Shown here in pieces: positions 24,812-38,442 of a DNA stretch of 64,000 bases. Made by a program: the position numbers and the translations under genes. A model generated the notes under the pieces. The model saw only the letters and a program-made list of their open reading frames with translations. It was not told where the DNA came from and searched no databases. The stretch's first letter is position 1. Each line of letters opens with the position of its first letter. Origin of the DNA: Prunus persica (taxonomy: Eukaryota; Streptophyta; Magnoliopsida; Rosales; Rosaceae); the NCBI RefSeq assembly GCF_000346465.2, contig NC_034009.1, positions 8,465,251 to 8,529,250 of the forward strand, in the 5' to 3' direction.

Positions 24812-27528
24812 TCATGGCAAGGGCTCCTGTGAATCTCCCAAGCGAGACAAATGGAGATATGCGTCAGTCCCTGTACATACATGACACAAATGTCCGCATG
24901 TCAGAAAATTTCGGTGGATGAAGACATGTGATTTTAAAGAGAGATCAAAAGGCAAGTCAAATATATGACGACAATTTTACGGTCGGATTTAGAGAATATA
25001 ATACAACTCGAGTGTAGAAGATTACAACTTCACAACTCAGAGAAGAAAGCTACAAACAAATTGGAAGACTGATGATATTCTGAATGCAACGTGCTTGAAA
25101 ATGTGGATAAAGCAATGTGAAGAATATTCAGTGCAGGAGGCAAAAGAAAATGACAGGTGAAACCATGTAAAACATAAGATGGTTAACCAATGACATAGAC
25201 AAGTAAAATTTATGATCTGTTTATGGCAACTAACGGGGTTGCCCCTTAAGAATTTTGATTGTGAAGCCTTGCTAATTATGTATAACATTCTGAACGCAAC
25301 AGGTTTGAAAATGTGGACGAAACTGTGTAGAACTTTTGGTGCATGAAGGAAAAGAAAATGACAGCTGATTTAAAGAAGAGATCAAGAGCTAAGTGAAACA
25401 TAAAGATGACCAGCTAATGACATAGACAAGTATTTTCTCTAATTACGATAGCGTATGGCTAACGCCAGAAAATACCCCTTCAGAACTCAGAAGGAGAAAG
25501 AAAGGTGCAAACAAATGGAAAGACTTTGATTGTGAAGTTATTCTGGAATAATCTAAATGGAACAGGTTTTGGAATTAGTCAACTCACCATATCCTTCCAT
25601 TGAGATAATTTGCAAATCTCCTCCAAAATACCTAGCATACAAGCGACTTATAGGAAGCCCATATCCATACCCAGCCATTGTAACTGCATCAGCTTCAGAG
25701 ATTTCTGAATGCTCATCCAAAGGGTTCCTTGCAGTGCTGTAAAGATATGTAAAGATTTTGGGGAGTCCACTTCTTGGTATGCCACCCCCCTCATCTGAGA
25801 CCTATGAAGTCAGCCAAACCAACTTGATAAGCATTTCATTGTTTAAGTAGTAAACAATTGAAAATATATTGTTTAAGTAGTAAACAATTGAAAATATCAT
25901 GAAATTCTCTAAATTACACTAAACAATACCTTGATAGTAACATCCTCAATTCCATCGGCAACTATTATTCTAACAGAAGGTGCAACTTTGTCCGAGTCCA
26001 TGTACCGCTCTTGGACAGCACGCAAGGAGTTCTTAACTAACTCGAAGACCATAGTATGCAAGTGTGTTGGAACATACCTGTTACAGGAAACTAACAAAAC
26101 TTCATTTGTTGGACAATATCATATCACCAGCCACCATTAATAGGTTCAAAGTGAAGAGAAAGAAAAAAGAAGTTCGGAGAAAATATCGATATCGATTAGA
26201 AACAGACCAACCAAGTGAGAATAAAATATACTTACGGGAATGTAAAATCAGGATCCCCATAGATATTAACTTTAGGTGCGCTTCCATACTCCCGTTGGCA
26301 GATTGAGCGGGCATCCTCACTAGCATTTCGTGCTACCTCCACAGGAGACATTTTTGTATGTATATAACCCACGACATGAGGAGGGGGGTTGGGATTGTGC
26401 AACTCGACATGCTGGCCTGAGTTCCACAGAGATTTTAGAACCCGGTGAAAGAAAAGTGAAATATCTAGCAAAACCAGCCAACTAAAATATCACAGTAAGA
26501 AGGCAATCTGACCGATGAGCATGCGAATTCCAATTCTTGACATGTAGAAGCGATCCAAAAATTGGTGAATCTCATCAAGATCCTCGTAGACAATCCTCGG
26601 ATTTATGCCTTTCTTCAACTGTTGAACGCCCAAAGCCATCATTGGGACCACGTTATTGTGTCTTACCTTAATCGCCTTAATCATGTGTGTAAATTCCTTC
26701 TCATCATTAGCATCCTTAATTTCAGGAAAGGATCTAAGGTCGCGGAAGGAATCCAAATACCAGTCTCGTACCTGAATATAAAATAAAGAAAAAAATTACA
26801 CCAAAGTGTATATGCCTCAAATCCTTGTAACTTCATGCTGGATGTGCTATCTAGTTGATCACCCTGTAACTCCAAACCACCAGCGTGCCCAACAAACCAA
26901 ATTATTCTTAAACAAGTGCATTTAACAGATAGTTTCCTCATAGTTCACTGTCTAAAATATAAAAGGCTTGAGAACAAGAACTCAGATAGTAGTTTGCAGA
27001 AAGAACAATCTCAGCCACAAGCAATTCGCACGCAGTTACTCTGAAGAATCATTTGGCAAACAATTCCAATGCATTCTTGCTTTTGAAAGCAAAAGATTGA
27101 ACCTTTAAAAGCACATGTAGCCTAAACTTTTCATAAACCTTTTTGGTATAATCAAATAAAATAATAAGACAATAAATCAAATTTTATTCTGTTCGACAAA
27201 GGAATTAAATTCAAAGCCACATCATTAAAGAAAACAAATAAGAAAACGCATAATTCACAACAACAAAAACAAAAAGTACCTTCAAAACGGCAGGTTTCTC
27301 AGACAAGCCATAAGGGAGGGCCTCGAGCTCAATTGCTCGCCTAGCAATCCTAATGGGGAGCTCCTTGTGAAGAAACTGAGCGGAGATTATAAAATTCCTC
27401 CGGGTGGGTCTGGACCCAAACTCCATCATATACCTGAGGCTCACGCCCGTCTGCTTCATACAGCCCCATCTCTGCACCTCGTCGATCAAGCTCTTGGAGA
27501 AGGACTCGCAGGCCTTCTTAACCGCCAT
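24812..27528 (-). CDS. PDK: Pyruvate dehydrogenase kinase, mitochondrial
   Basis: Phosphorylates and inactivates the E1-alpha subunit of mitochondrial pyruvate dehydrogenase. Six exons: 27528-27280, 26771-26513, 26416-26236, 26077-25930, 25801-25588 and 24870-24812; 369 residues, the usual plant PDK length. The N-terminus [10 protein letters not shown] matches plant PDKs. Kinase motifs of the GHKL ATPase fold are present: the H-box [12 protein letters not shown], the N-box ELVKNSLRA, the G1 loop DEGGGI and the G2 loop GYGYGLP. The last exon is tiny (19 residues and a stop, ending SQEPLP) and lies 717 bp beyond exon 5. A longer in-frame extension above 27528 was rejected because MAVKK is the conserved start. 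Confidence 0.95.
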
Positions 27529-29324
27529 GGCTCCACCAGCGAGCCCAGAAGCGAGTATCACCTTGGAAATGCGCAATCACCCGCATGCAAGCCTGGCTCT
27601 CGCTCTCACAACAATGCAACACTGACATAGAAGATATCAAAGCCAAAGCCCCCAAAGCTAATCTCTGAGTTTTTCTGTAAATTACAAGATACAAAATGCG
27701 CGATATATAAAGAGGACAAATGCGTATCTTTTGCTTTCAATTTCAACCCTAGGGTTATATTTTAACCAGAGGAGGACCATGAGAACAAACACTCACCCCA
27801 ATTAAGATTTTTGAGGCTTCGTTTTTGTTTGGTCCTGGTTTCGGATTCTCGGTTTCTTGGTATCTATGGGTGGTGTGGTTCTGAGAGTCGTCACGTGCCA
27901 CGTTTTGTACTGACGTGCTGGGTTTTCGACACGTGGACATGAACCCTTATCTCCACCTGCAGAGCAGAGGGGTTTTACTGTTTGGGTTCGCGGGAAAGCC
28001 GAAATGGACAGCTTTTACTGGGCCTGGATGAATCAGGTGAAAAAAGTAAAGGCAACAGTGTGAGTGGGTGGTGGGCCCATGAGCCCATGGTCCCATTTTT
28101 GTACCAAAAGATAGCTCATGTCAATGGGTGACCATGGCTCACTCGGGCACAAGCAGAGTGGATAATATCATAAATATATATACTTTTTCAATTTTGAAAT
28201 AGGATGTTCTAAATCCGCTGATATTTTTTATTTTATGTATATATCTAAGCCTAGGTCATTTTCGGATTTAAGGTTAAGCATTTTAAGTTCTGGAGGTATT
28301 AGAAAAATGTTCCTTGATGAGATTGTTCGAGAGCTTAAAATGTTTATAAACGACGATATTGGGAGAATACAGAATCGAACATATCTGTAAATGATATTAC
28401 GTGAAAATTTGGTACGCTAAAACTAGTCAAGTTTTATCATAAAATTGAGGTACAGTGAATATTCCTCTTTATGAAAGTAAGAACATTAAAAAGAAAATAC
28501 CATAACTGTATAGATTACTTTCTAGTTCTAATTTATATGTTTCTTTATAATATTAACATATTTGATGTGTTACGTTTGTGATTTAGGATTTAAGATTAAG
28601 AAAATTCCAAAAGTTATGGTGAGCCCACGAGACAATAATAAGAAACTCCAATTGAGTCTCCAACAAAGAAAAATACCAAGAGAGGTATATATGCAACTGT
28701 TACACGAAAACTTTTGCTCGAAATAGAGACAATGACGTGAATAACGAATCTGCGCACGATTTTCACAAACACAAAATATGACGATCTATTTTGTCATGCC
28801 AATTTCTTGTCCATATTTCTTCAAGTGCTTGAAGATCATATCCTAGTATGTGTAACGTCAATCGGATGATGCGTATACTAGTCAGCTTGTCCTTTTTCTT
28901 TACGAATGGGACATCAAGAATTCCATCCCCTCTCAATCCTATCCTCCTCATCCTTGTTAAGATTCAAAGTCGAAAACAAATTTACTTTGAATCAGCCTTA
29001 ATTAATATTAGGCGCAATATTAATCCACTTGTTGCATGCATGCATCTTAGTTGGATTAAATTAATAGATGAGAACAAAAACAACGGATTAGTATTAAGCC
29101 ATCCAATTAGTCTTTAATGAGGTGATTAAGCGTAAGCTAATATGGTAGGATCATCGATGTATATCCAAACCCTTGCGTATACGTTTTTGATTCATCATGT
29201 GTTTAGTTATTTGTAAACTTCTATAAATATAATATTAATGTAAAGATCTTATATCCTTAGGAACCCACGAAAAGCTAATATTACAACATCTAGTAATGTT
29301 TCAAATATGTGATAAGTTAAACTC

Positions 29325-29495
29325 ATACATCTATTGAGTGCTTAGTGGATCCCACAAAGGAAATGCTTAAACGATACGGGAGTGGAATTTCTCACACACA
29401 CACACACAATTATGATTCCGTGATGATTCGAACCTGAGACCTCTGATTTATAAGTTAAGGTCATTTTCTATTGGGCTAGATCCGTTGCCAAATTA
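29325..29495 (-). mobile_element. Probable tRNA-derived SINE
   Basis: Read on the minus strand, TGGCAACGGATCTAGCC (29492-29476) resembles a pol III A box. GGTTCGAATCA (29434-29424) is a near-perfect B box about 55 bp downstream. A GT-rich stretch and a tail follow. The spacing is that of tRNA-derived SINEs. The cloverleaf does not fold as a functional tRNA, so this is a repeat rather than a tRNA gene. The ends are approximate. Confidence 0.45.
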
Positions 29496-30334
29496 AATAC
29501 CTTGATTTTGATTAGAAAGCAAAAGGAACACATATGTCATAATACTAATGTCTGGTTTTATAACCTAGTCTTGTTCTCTCAATAACCATTCCATTGATGT
29601 GTACATGTATTAACTAACTAGAGCAGTGAAACGATATATTTGAAATTTGATTATTCTTCTTATCTTAAGTGATTGGTTACGTGAGGAGAGAGAAAAAAGA
29701 ACGAAAGTTTTATACGAGTAAAGTGGAAGAAATGGAATATATTTAGCCGTGAGAACTTATTTTTCTTTTCAATTTTATGATGCAATTTGATTCAAATGCT
29801 CATGAGTTTCTAATTTAAAATAAAATGTTTGATGAAACGCTTCTAAGGTAAACAAGACTGAGATACATTCTCGTGTTCGATTGCATAAGCTTGTTTGTCA
29901 TAATAACAAATTTACAAGTCTGTTTCCAACCAGTGGAGGTGATTACTTCAAATTATTGTTATTTGCTCTTCCAGACATGTTTGACCAAATGCCAATGGTC
30001 TTGAAGAAAATGAAGCAGAATTCATTTTTTTCCTTTTCCTTGGTGAGAAAGGAGGCCAGAAAAGCCCAACAACAAATGACTTTTTTTTTCTTCTCTTTTT
30101 TCTGTTGACATTTTTGGGTGTTAAAAGAAGGGCTTTCACATATAGGCTCATAGAGAAAAATACTTCAGGTCTAATACTTTAGAAAATTATCAAAATGTAC
30201 TTTGAAGTGAAAAAAATAGTGACATACTAATGTCATGTTTATTTATTAGCAGTGATGGACCTATTAAGACACGTTTTGGTTTAGACCAGGTTTTTAAAAC
30301 ACGCACTACCTTTATATATATATATATATATATT

Positions 30335-30515
30335 TATAAAAAGGACCAATTTAACAGGAAACTTGCCATTGCTTAAGCTTTTAATTGGGCATGTATAATT
30401 CCTTATTTATGTGGGATTGGAAGTTCTCTTTATTTAATTGAGTTTTAATAGGGCTTGCACAATTCCTTATTTAAGTGGGATTGTGAGTTCTCTTTATAAA
30501 GGACCAATTTAACAT
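30335..30515. repeat. Imperfect direct repeat
   Basis: Segments containing AAAGGACCAATTTAACA (about 30339 and 30497) and AATTCCTTATTTA.GTGGGATTG (about 30398 and 30459) recur. This suggests a local duplication next to a TA microsatellite. Confidence 0.6.
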
Positions 30516-32347
30516 CACTCAATTTTGTCAAGTGTGCATGCATCACAAGAATTCTGCATTTTTTTTTCCTTCTTGAGTAGACCAATCTAAAGTAAGTCGG
30601 ATTCATAATTTTTTCTTCTTGAGCAAACACCAATTTTGTTTATTCTTTTTTCAATAATCTTTGTTTTTTCTTATTTAACTCTCTCTGTATTGCACCTTCG
30701 CTAAAAAATTCCAAGTCCGCTAGTGCTTATTAAGAATGAGTATTGGATTGATTTCAATTCATACTATCATATGTTTATAGTACATAAGTATTTGAATGAT
30801 TTTAGTTCTCGACTCCCCATGCTATTACCAACACATAAAGAATAAAAAACTATATGAATACCAAGTTAAAATCCGTAATTAAATACTCTTAAAATCAAAA
30901 TTGGATCAGTAGGTGAGTAGTTGATCTGATTTCATTTCTTCGTTCCTCCATTTAAGTTCTCCGATTAATGGGTTTGGAGGGAAGAAAAAAAGTTGTTACC
31001 AGGTGTCAGGTCATAAAGATGGAGGGTCCAAGAAAATGGTCCTCGGTGGGTAGTGTTATCATTGCTCTTTCAGTCAGACAGGCGGGGAATTTTTTTTTGT
31101 GCGCCTTAGCTGTTCGAAATCCACCAAGGTACCCAACGATACACCCAGACAGACTGACAGCGCATCATTTCCAATCCAATTTCCTCCTCCTCATTCTCAA
31201 CTCAACTGCCTGTTTTTTATTTTTCCAATTATTATAATTCATAAATCTTCTTTTTCCCCACAGTACGTCTTTTGCTGTCTGCTAACGTAAGCCGCATAGA
31301 AAGAGTGTGTTCATAATCTCACGATAAATTCTACTCCTATCTCGTTTTGTTTATCCCACTTAATAACCCTACAATACATCAGTACAATTCACAAATAAAT
31401 TAACAGAAAATAGGGGATATATAGTTAGATTGCATACTCTCCAAATGAAATGATGAATGTTATAGTTAAACTTGCAAGTTTTCAACTAGTTATCGTTTGA
31501 TATCCAGTTCTTAAGATGTGATACTATTCTATTTGAGTCTTGATATCATTACATTCTACGATTAGTTGAAGATTATTTCAGTTTTAATTCATGAAATAAG
31601 TTATTTGGGATTACAACTTTCATGTTAATTCTTCAAGAATGGAAATAAAATCGTCTTATAAAAAACATAACATGACATATCTAGTATATTGATAAAACAT
31701 TATCCAAAAAAAGAAAACCAAGTCTCAATTTGAAGGAGTTAGCAAGGAAGGTTATCTTCCACTGCATCATTATAAGATGTAACAAAAAACAAAAACAACC
31801 AAACAGAACATTCTTAACAACTTTTTAGATGTTTCTTAAGTTCCTGTAACTAATTTATCGCGAAATTTCATTAACTCACGGTCCAACGGCGCCATATTAG
31901 CGGCTCATGTTAGACATGATAGCCTGTTTACTCTCTGAGAAATAAATAAATAATTTTTGCTTAATCACAAAGAAACAAAGAAACTTAAAATAAAATAAAA
32001 TACATATTTTTTGGACAACAATCAATTACCAGACAGCGATTCTCACTTACCCTCTTTCTCTTCCTTCCACGCTTTTAGTTTTTCCTTTTCAATTTTCTCA
32101 CAATTTCCCCTCCTGAATTTTTCTGTAATATTTTTCAATTCTTGTTATTTTTGGAGAAAATTAAAGTTTCGATTTTTATCCCAAGGAAGAACACCGTGGA
32201 GGATTGTAGTTAGGGTTTCGTTGTTAAACCTCCAGCAAATCTCAATCCGGAGCAACAGATGCTGTGGAGTTTTGCAAAATCGTAGAAAGGGGAAAGGTTA
32301 GGGTTTTCTTGCGGATTCGATTTCGGAGGGGTTAGTCTCTGGCAACC

Positions 32348-35300
32348 ATGGCCAGCAACTTGCCGATGAGTCCTCAGTTGGAGCAGATCCATGGTGAAAT
32401 CCACGATAATTTTCGAGCCCTCGCGTATGTCTCTGTGTTTTAGTTGCATTTTAATTTTTATCCATACTGAATAAAGATCATGGCTTTTCGTTTTCTTAAG
32501 TGCCTGAACTTTTCTACGCATTGATTGTTGAATTGTGAATTCGGTGATAGGATGTTTTCTCACAATCCTAGCATGTTTAGCAATTGAAGATAGACAATTC
32601 AGTTAGAGGGATGTCAGGATATGTAGGATGTTGTATTGCTCAATAATCAATTTGTTTGTTTTGTAATGTGTGTTCCTATTCATTCTCATTTAAGTTAGAT
32701 TGATGCTCGTAAACTGTAGTTAAGCATTATTAACTTGCCATAGATAGAGTTACTGAGGCGATTTAAAGAGTATACGTGCTTGCTCAGCTGTTCCTGTAAG
32801 AGTTTACATCTGTGCAATGTTTTCATGTAGTGTTGAGTAACATTGGCTGCTCTTTAGAAACGTATACAGATTTTCTAGTTTTCAAGGCTCAACTTGCTCT
32901 ATTGATTGTTTGCGTAAAGCATTGATGTCGGTTATTTATGGAGATCCAATACTACAATGAATAAAATTCTTTTGGTTGTGTTCTTGATGGATCACTGCTT
33001 GCATCCATACTACCTAACGGGCAACAATATATGCCAGAAGTGCATCATTGTTTCCACATCTACTTAAAAATTATTTTGACATCCCTACTTGAAACCCCAT
33101 GGAAGCAGCAACCATGATATACTTTCCACAAACTGATGGATAATGAGGGAGATGTTAGTCAATAGTAGCCATTGTGAGCTTTTGTTCTTTGTTTACAGTT
33201 TCATTTTAACTTCCGGTTATTAGGTGGTTACTGAATTCAGCTGTCATGGTTGTATCACTGCTCTCTGCCTCCGTCTGACACAGTGCACTCTTTTCTTTTT
33301 TACCATGAACCAGAGTTCTGTAGCCTGTGTTAATCTCTCATATGTTTATGTGTTGCCAACTCCACACAGTCCTTGTTTACACAACCTTATATGTTAACTG
33401 TGTGCCTATTATTCTTCTACAAGGTGTAGTTACTGAAGGAAAAGAATAATTTATGTAATTGCAGACTATTTATCTGTTTCTTTTGTTGGGGGAAGTCTTG
33501 GGGTTGTTACAGTAGATACTTGTACTTCCCTGCTTTTCATAATAGAGTGATATTATAATTACGGTGACTTCCTCTTTGTTTTCAGAAATGGCTTCCAGAA
33601 GCTGGATAAGATCAAAGACTCCAATAGACAAAGTAAACAGCTGGAAGAACTTACAGGAAAGATGAGGGAATGTAAAAGGTATGCCACATATGGGCTTTTA
33701 CTCTCCTAAATTTATCTGACTACTTTCAGAAACTTAGAATTTTGGATATTCTTAATTCTCACATTATATGAAGAGAAAGAAAAGACGGAAAAACAAATGT
33801 GGCTACATCTAATGCAATTTTTACATTTTAATGAGTCTTGCACCACCATGTCATTAGGCAATTTTGGCATCCTTAAAAATTAGCAACTTATTGGAACAGA
33901 GAAATTAGGAGTAGAACCATGAGAGCATCCTCAGTTTAACTGGGATCAAGATGTGAGCGACTATAAGTCATGCCTAATATACAAGTCTTGCATCCTATTT
34001 CTGGACTTCCATGCATCTCTTCATTTGTGATCAGTTTTGGGGATGTTGGAAGAATTCAGGTATGGGATGATTGTCATGATGCCATATGAAAGAATAAAAT
34101 AAATAGGAATTATTTTGATCCCAGATCTTGAGATTTTCCCTTTACTTAAATCACAGAGTGTGATTTTGTAAATTCATTGTTTCAGATTAATCAAAGAGTT
34201 TGACCGTGAAATCAAAGATGAGGAGAGCCGAAATCCTCCTGATGTGAATAAACAACTCAATGATGAGAAGCAATCTATGGTCAGTTCTTATGAGCTTTTG
34301 TTTTTCGCATCACATAATGTGTACATGTACACTGTAACACATGCATGTTTGCAAACTTGCTTACTGCTTTTGAATTGAAAATGTTTTGAGAGCAATATTT
34401 GTTTCAGATTATTCTCATATGCCATTCTTATGTAATTAAATCATATTATTGAATTTTTTTCTCTATTGCCAAGGTTCATAACAGTGTCCTTCAATTCTTA
34501 TGTAATAGTTTTTGTGTGAGGAAACTAATCTAGGGATTGATATTTTAGTGCACAAGATCTTTCTAGGCACACATTTGATTCCTTCTACTTTTTGCTATTG
34601 TAAAAATTGCATCTAATTATAATACTTCATTTGCAGATCAAAGAGCTGAATTCATATGTTCAATTGAGAAAAACGTGAGTTCAGCTATGCATTTTGTATT
34701 CTTGACCATTACTTACTTACTTACTGACTCAAGTACTCTAATCTGATTGTTTTAGTTTGTTACCTTCAGTCCTTATATTCATGGGACAAACAAGTTAATC
34801 CCCAAAGATAGAAATCTTTTGTACAATACAGTTTTTGAAGTCTATAAACCCCCTTCACTCTTCATGTTCTGGGGTCCCTTGATTTTGGAAAAATGATATT
34901 CATACTCTAGATGAACTGCAGGTTTATGAATAGCCTCGGAAACAAGAGAGTCGAACTCTTTGATATGGGAGCAGGAGTTAGTGAACCAACTGCTGACGAC
35001 AATGTTCAAATGGCTTCAGGTAATTTCTTATCTTTCTGCATATCTGTCAGCTTAGTTTGATTATGTAAAGATGAGCTTTCTCCTACTTCAGTTTGTTTCA
35101 TTATTTTAGCTGTTGATTATCCGATGCTAGTCAGCCTTGCGCTCCTTTGATCAGTACAATGTAAATGTGAATCAAACTGCTTGGAACTTTGTGTCTATAT
35201 CTGTGCGTGTGTTTTATGCCTGATTTGAAAATAATACATTTGTCTGACCTCCTTTTCAATTTACATGTATGTCTGATAGCTATGTCAAATCAAGAACTAA

Positions 35301-37336
35301 TCGATTCTGGGACGAAAACAATGGATGAGACAGATCAGGTCATTGAACGCTCTAAAAAGGTGAGTAGCTATCCAAAATAACACAAATTTTAAATTTGCCC
35401 TTCTTTTTTCCTCTTTCCAGCAATCTTAACTCTTTGGCTGGCCGATAGGTTGTCGAGCAAACAATTGAAGTGGGAACTCAAACTGCAGTTACCTTAAAGG
35501 GCCAAGTAAGTATTCTCACCTGTCATTTCTATTAACTTTCATTTCAAGAAATTAGCCTAACATGGTTTCACTCCAAATCTTGCAGACTGAACAAATGGGC
35601 CGCATTGTGAATGAGCTGGACACAATTCAGTTTTCAATTAAGAAGGCCTCCCAGCTGGTGAAAGAGATTGGTAGACAGGTTAGTTGAGATCCTTCCCCCT
35701 AAGGCCTAGTTTGGGATTGTTGTCACTTTTAAAAAAAAGTTGCTTCTGCTGTGCTTTGAAAATAATTAGCTGTAAAGTAAAGCAGCTTCATGTTTGGTAA
35801 ACAATATTTTTAAAGTGTTGTTAGTACAAAAAGTAGTGTCAAAACTGTTTGGTAAATTTTAATATAAAATTGTTGTAACTGTGCATAATGACTGAAATAG
35901 ACATGATGTTAAAAGTGTTATATACAGTACAGGTAGTGATGGAGTGGAGGTGGTGGTGGTGATGAAGGTGGAGTTGGTGATTGTGGGTAGTGGTGGTGGT
36001 GGTGGGGATGGTGGTTGTGGAGGTGGTGGTGGATATGGAGATTTTGGAGGTGGAGGTGGGTGGTGGTGTTGGAGGTGGAGGTGGTGGTGGTAGAGTAGGT
36101 GGCGGTTGTGGTGGCGGTGGTGGTGGTGGTAGAGTAGGTGGCAGTTGTGGTGGTGGTGGTGGTGGCAGTGGCGGTGGCGATGGTTGTGGAGGTAGTGAAT
36201 GTAGTGGTGCAAGTGGTGGAGTTGGATGTGGAAGTGGAGGTAGTGTCATTTTTTAAAATGAATGATGGTATTTTGGGAATTAAAAAAATTCATTAAAGGT
36301 TCATCTCTGCTTCTTTTGAAAGCAGCTTTGAAAAGCAACCCAGAGCTTGCTTTTAAAAGCTGCTCTCAAAAGACCACTGCTTTTAAAATAATCAGGATAT
36401 TTTATTTTTACCAAACACCTTAAACTGCTTAACTTTAAAATGAACCAGGTTTTTGGCCAAAAAAAGCAATCCCAAACGGGGGCCTAAGTGCTCTATCTGT
36501 ATTTTTTGTATGAAAAACTAATTTATTTTTTTTCAATATTTTCAGGTGGCAACAGACAAGTGTATCATGCTTTTTCTTTTGCTTATTGTAGTCGGTGTAA
36601 TAGCAATTATTGTTGTGAAGGTATGCTCTTTGGTTCTTATATATTGCCCTAGGTTTTTGTAGCCTGCTACCTGTTTTGGAAGTTACATATGAAATTACAA
36701 AGGTATCTGCAAAGTTGTATTTTAGGAACTTTTCGTAAAGGAAATCTGTTGATGCGAGAGTTTGGAAAGTTCTTTCTGATTGAAAGAGATGCAATACAAG
36801 GGGAATGTGAATAGTGAACCTTATTATCTCTTTTCGTCTCCCTCTAGGTAGTTAAGGATGTCATGCATGGAAGATTTATGCTTTCATTCTCTGAAGTGAG
36901 TGTTGAAAATCTTCCTAGCGAAAAAGTGAAATAACAAAGAGAGATGAGTATTGAAAAATGACCATCTTATGAATCTTTGGAATGCAGTCACTTCTATGAG
37001 TTTGATTTATTAGGAACCTTGATGCTGCTCTACGATGATCACTTATTATTGAACATGAAAAGTGGATTAGTGTGTGTCGAATAGTAGTAATACTAATAAA
37101 AGATCCAACATTTATGCTTCATCCTGCTTGTGAACTTTAGGCTTTTTTGCGTTGTATCATGTCATGTACATTAGTACCAGCACTTTTGCTGCACCCGTCT
37201 CTGTTCTTAACTTGAGTGTGTGTTACTCTTTCAGATTGTGCACCCTGGCAACAAAAACATCCGGGTTATCCCTGGATTGGCACCACCTGCTGCAAGGAGG
37301 CTTTTGTCACTGAGTACTCTGCAACAGTTCGAATAG
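32348..37336 (+). CDS. NPSN13: Novel plant SNARE, NPSN13-like
   Basis: A Qb-type SNARE for membrane fusion, found at the cell plate and plasma membrane in plants. Ten exons: 32348-32424, 33586-33678, 34186-34279, 34637-34674, 34922-35019, 35280-35359, 35449-35505, 35586-35678, 36546-36620 and 37235-37336; 268 residues. The N-terminal helical region begins MASNLPMSPQLEQIHGEIHDNF. The SNARE motif covers about 145-220 (TDQVIERSKKVVEQTIEVGTQ ... IVNELDTIQFSIKKASQLVKEIGRQ), with the Q-layer in the IEVGTQTAVTLKGQTEQ stretch. A single C-terminal membrane anchor follows (CIMLFLLLIVVGVIAIIVVK), then a short tail. All phases fit. A GGT-rich MITE fills most of intron 8. Confidence 0.94.
35700..36487. 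mobile_element. Tourist-like MITE carrying a GGT-rich expansion
   Basis: A 782-bp element (35703-36484) in NPSN13 intron 8. The left end is GGCCTAGTTTGGGATTG; the right end is the inverted CAATCCCAAACGGGGGCC. TAA occurs on both flanks (35700-35702, 36485-36487), typical of PIF/Harbinger MITEs. Subterminal parts share GCTTTTAAAAGC-like palindromes. The centre (35937-36245) is a long degenerate GGT/GGA-rich array on the sense strand of the host gene. Confidence 0.75.
35937..36245 (+). repeat. Degenerate (GGT)n/(GGNGGN) low-complexity array
   Basis: About 300 bp of GGTGGTGGA-type triplets, almost free of C on this strand, so the NPSN13 pre-mRNA intron would carry many short G runs. Frames through it on both strands (Gly-rich; Pro/His-rich on the opposite strand) are low-complexity artefacts. 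Confidence 0.95.
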
Positions 37337-38442
37337 TTTCCTCCTCTTTAACCAGATTCAATTTTTCTGATATAGTTACTATGATTTGTGTTCTGGGGGT
37401 GCAGAGGAAGCTCAGAGGAATACGTTGCATTGATCGGTCTTTTCTTTTTATTTATACTTTCATTCTTGGCTGAGTTGTGCATATTGTTTGTGATTCTCTA
37501 TGTAAATCACATGCGAGTCCTTTTTTGCTTTGGTTTGGGTGGGGGCACGGTTCTTTCTGTAATCTTTCCAAGATTGTTTTAGGTATAGAGAGATGTACTT
37601 TATTCTATATCTACTCACATAGAGATGTATGCCCTTTCAATCTGTATGCAGACTATTTTAATTTCTAGTGAATATGAGAGCGGCTTGTTGCAAAAAAATG
37701 TCTGTCTCTTTCCGAAATTTTCTCATTAGAGAGAGGAAGTGTTCAATCTGTACAGTGAAGAAATAAAGACAGTGGAACGACGGAGGGTGGCAGGTCCAAA
37801 CACAGCCGTGCCGTCATGAGGAATTTTGTTTACAAATATGTCATCTTTGATTCTTGTCGTTGCAGTCTCACAAAACTGTACACACACAAAAGGAAACCAG
37901 AATGGAATTTGCATGCTTCTAATCTAATTTTTTTTTTTTTAAACCCAATAGTAAGCTTCTTTGTTTTCCCAATAACCCATTATGATTTATGATGTTATAC
38001 AGTGCTGTAATTAATTTCCTCAACATACAAACAACTTGACACCAATTTCTAACAATACAGTTTGGACTCAATTATATTAGCACAATGAGATTGAGAAACA
38101 AGCACGCTAACCTCTATGCTATCAGAAGGCCGAGACCGACTTCCCAAACCCGGGGGAATTACCGATCCAAGCCACCCTGAGTATAAACAGAACTGAACCC
38201 AGAATTGCAGTGAAGTAAAACCGAGTTTGAAGATTATTTACGCGGTAACATTTGTTTTGGTTGATCAAGAAACAACCGTCCGCGTGGCAAAAACTTGGCC
38301 ACTCTCCAAGTACCACCCCAAGATCCTGACCGTAGAAAATGGAATCTGAGGCGTAGAGTTCAAACAGTGAAATAAGGGTTAATATATTCCAACGGTCGAA
38401 TTGGATTGACTGCATTTTAATAAGATACGCCTGAAAAGAGAG
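37337..38442. other. Intergenic, NPSN13 to SLX1
   Basis: The first 350 bp are probably 3' UTR of NPSN13. The rest is spacer and the SLX1 promoter and leader. A T run lies at 37928-37940. No gene is evident. Confidence 0.45.

Larger units (their letters stand above)
27529..32347. other. Gene-poor interval, PDK to NPSN13
   Basis: About 4.8 kb, AT-rich. It holds the PDK promoter (27529 onward), a probable tRNA-derived SINE (29325-29495), a TA microsatellite (about 30314-30334), short direct repeats around 30335-30515, and the NPSN13 leader (about 32190-32347). All frames are short and unrecognisable. Confidence 0.5.

Noticed and set aside
35839..36256. Pro/His-rich frames (minus) and Gly-rich frame (plus)
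   Set aside because: They only translate the GGT-rich low-complexity array inside an intronic MITE.
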